Source of the DNA: Actinacidiphila fildesensis
Lineage (GTDB): Bacteria > Actinomycetota > Actinomycetes > Streptomycetales > Streptomycetaceae
Length of the DNA: 64,000 nt
Assembly (NCBI RefSeq): GCF_042652185.1
Contig: NZ_JBHSIX010000005.1
Direction: 5' to 3' (one strand)
The first letter of the stretch is position 1, and the number at the start of each line of letters is the position of its first letter. A model generated the notes under the pieces. The model did not search any database. It saw nothing but the letters and a program-made list of their open reading frames with translations, and had not been told where the DNA came from. Shown piece by piece: positions 62,788 through 64,000 of this stretch. Position numbers and translations under genes: made by a program.

Positions 62788-63271
62788 TCAGAAGGCCCCC
62801 TGCCCCTGAAGCACCGCGCGCGGCGTCTTCCACAAATTCACCGTGGTGACGAGTTCGATCGCGGGGATCGCGACGAAGATCCAGAGCTTGATGTTGCGCG
62901 AGGTGCGGGCGATCCCGCCGAGCGCAGGCACGACGGTCGCCGTGAACAGTGAGCGTCCGAGCCGGCGGAATTCCTCGGCGCCCTGGCCGAGCACGGCCGG
63001 AGCCCACGACCGGCTCACCGCAAGCGCTCCCAGCACCAGCAGCTCGGTGCCGAATGTGAGAAGTTCCCCAGTTCTCATGCCAGTTGGCCGCGTCCCGGGC
63101 CCTGAAGAAGTTGCCGATCGCCGCCACCACGAAGGCGGTGGCCACCGTATCGCCGGTGACCACGGCACGGCGGTACCGCTGCTCCCATTCGAACGCGGGC
63201 TGTCTGATCGCTCCGTTCGCCAGACGCCCGCGCGCCGACGGAAACGGCCTGACTAGTCCCCCTTGCCGCAC
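62788..63271 (-). pseudogene. Broken N-terminal part of a polyprenyl glycosylphosphotransferase (priming enzyme)
   Basis: Two minus-strand frames join to one protein. Positions 63205-63065 read QPAFEWEQRYRRAVVTGDT and ARDAANWHENWG. From about 63063 a different frame reads LLTFGTELLVLGALAVSRSW, then GAEEFRRLGRSLF and NIKLWIFVAIPAIEL, and stops at 62788. This is the membrane-associated N-terminus of WcaJ/CpsE-type initiating transferases of streptomycetes. One indel shifts the frame at about 63064, and everything after about 140 residues, including the catalytic Bac_transf domain, is gone. It lies 100 nt upstream of the AlgD-like gene, so it was probably the first gene of the operon. Confidence 0.7.
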
Positions 63272-63313
63272 AGAACCCCCCAGGTCCCCAGTGGCTCGAC
63301 GTGTTCGTCCAAC

Positions 63314-63378
63314 ACTGTTGCTCCCCTCGGGAGGCCCCCGCCCCCCGCACTGTTCCTCCTCTCGGGAGGCCCCCGCCC
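63314..63378. repeat. Tandem duplication of a ribosome-binding/start region
   Basis: A 30-bp unit at 63314-63343 recurs at 63349-63378 with 28 of 30 matches (period 35 bp). On the minus strand each copy ends in a purine-rich site followed by GTG: GAGGGGAGCAACA then GTG, and GAGAGGAGGAACA then GTG. The initiation region of the broken priming transferase has been duplicated. Confidence 0.6.
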
Positions 63379-63421
63379 GCATGACAACCCGGGCTATTTC
63401 AGAGCTACTTGAACAACCCAC

Positions 63422-64000
63422 CCCGACAACAGCGGACTCACGTGTCCTGCCGAACTCTCAAGGTGCGCGGGAACCCGTCGAAACCTCGGGTGCTCCCCGC
63501 ACCCAAGCCCCCTTCGCGGGCTCCAGGAATTGATCACCCCCATATCCGGCGGCGGAGACGCAGCTGTTGGCTGCCCGCAACGCCTGACCTGGAGATCATG
63601 ATTTGTCGCCTCGTATCCCACCATGTGAAGCACGGTCAGTCTAGACCCTCGGGGCCCGTCTGAAGAGGTGGATGTGTGGAATTTGTGCCCACCATTTGAA
63701 GCTGGATCCAGTGGATCCAGGGACCGGTGACCGTCTGCGGGTGCCTTGATGACGAAGACGCGCCTTGTGACCTGTGATGACGGAGTTCACCGGGTTGCCG
63801 GTAGCGGCAACCCGGAGGCGTCCTGGCGCTGCCAACTGGGCCGCACTCAGAGCCTGTCCGGCGGATCTTGTCGGTCAGCACGGGGCGGTGGATGCGGGTG
63901 TGGGCGATCGACGGCACGGAGGAACGGCATGGCCCGTTTGCGGGTGCACAGGCGGACCGGCAGCCCCCGCACGACGCCAGATGCGGGCGCCAGTTGGATC
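63422..64000. other. 579-bp terminal region without a recognisable gene
   Basis: No frame shows a known family. Visible structures are CTGGATCCAG followed by a second TGGATCCA near 63702-63718 and a strong hairpin at 63790-63815. GC content is lower than in the neighbouring operon. It may be the 3' end of a mobile element or old junk beyond the cluster. Confidence 0.4.
63790..63815. terminator. Strong hairpin near the right end
   Basis: CCGGGTTGCCG (63790-63800) pairs with CGGCAACCCGG (63805-63815) as a perfect 11-bp stem with loop GTAG. It looks like a terminator, perhaps for a gene beyond the right edge, or an insertion-element end. Confidence 0.45.

Noticed and set aside
63636..63917. A 93-codon minus-strand frame near the right end as a transposase fragment
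   Set aside because: No transposase motif could be recognised in any frame, so it is left unassigned.

Overview
The window is high-GC actinobacterial chromosome, most likely from Streptomyces or a close relative. The signs are very high third-position GC, frequent GTG/TTG starts, short purine-rich ribosome binding sites, rare TTA codons confined to a regulator, and gene families typical of that group (PucR regulators, HATPase anti-sigma-like proteins, DUF4232 and DUF4352 lipoproteins). No rRNA, tRNA or CRISPR array was seen.

Layout. (1) 1-2314: an orphan RiPP-type precursor peptide gene with its own terminator, divergent from a two-gene drug-resistance-type ABC exporter. (2) 2346-14119: four consecutive minus-strand genes encoding an acyl-CoA carboxylase beta subunit, a FadD32-type fatty acyl-AMP ligase, a Pks13-type condensing polyketide synthase (ACP-KS-AT-ACP-TE) and a secreted antigen-85-type esterase. 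Facing them are an MFS exporter and a PucR-family regulator with two TTA codons. This is the enzyme set that mycolic-acid bacteria use to condense two fatty acids and transfer the product, here in a genome that otherwise looks non-mycolate. Two near-identical inverted repeats (TGTCA, 6 bp, TGACA) flank the MFS gene. This is the most unusual system in the window.

(3) 14279-16273: two cell-surface lipoproteins and a possible small membrane protein. (4) 16661-32240: an oligopeptide-type ABC importer (with a fused permease-ATPase), a PaaX regulator and a salicylate catabolic set. The set comprises a CoA ligase fused to a thioesterase, salicylyl-CoA 5-hydroxylase, nitrilase, gentisate 1,2-dioxygenase, an FAH-family hydrolase and maleate isomerase. 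Together they predict salicylate -> salicylyl-CoA -> gentisyl-CoA -> gentisate -> maleylpyruvate -> maleate + pyruvate -> fumarate. (5) 32419-35163: an anti-sigma-like ATPase, an alpha/beta hydrolase and a PAP2 phosphatase.

(6) 35220-35948: remnants of a LacI-family regulator and an IS701-type transposase, marking a rearranged boundary. (7) 35999-62687: a PAP2 phosphatase and then a 20-gene minus-strand exopolysaccharide operon whose genes nearly all overlap by 4 nt. It encodes an AlgD-like nucleotide-sugar dehydrogenase, two chain-length (Wzz) proteins with no functional kinase motif, AsnB, a dehydrogenase fused to an oxidoreductase, heparinase II/III, a beta-helix lipoprotein, Wzy, a flippase, three glycosyltransferases, a pyruvyltransferase and a cassette for a branched, C-methylated deoxy or amino sugar. 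(8) 62788-63271: a frameshifted and 3'-truncated priming glycosylphosphotransferase. (9) 63422-64000: no gene that I recognise.
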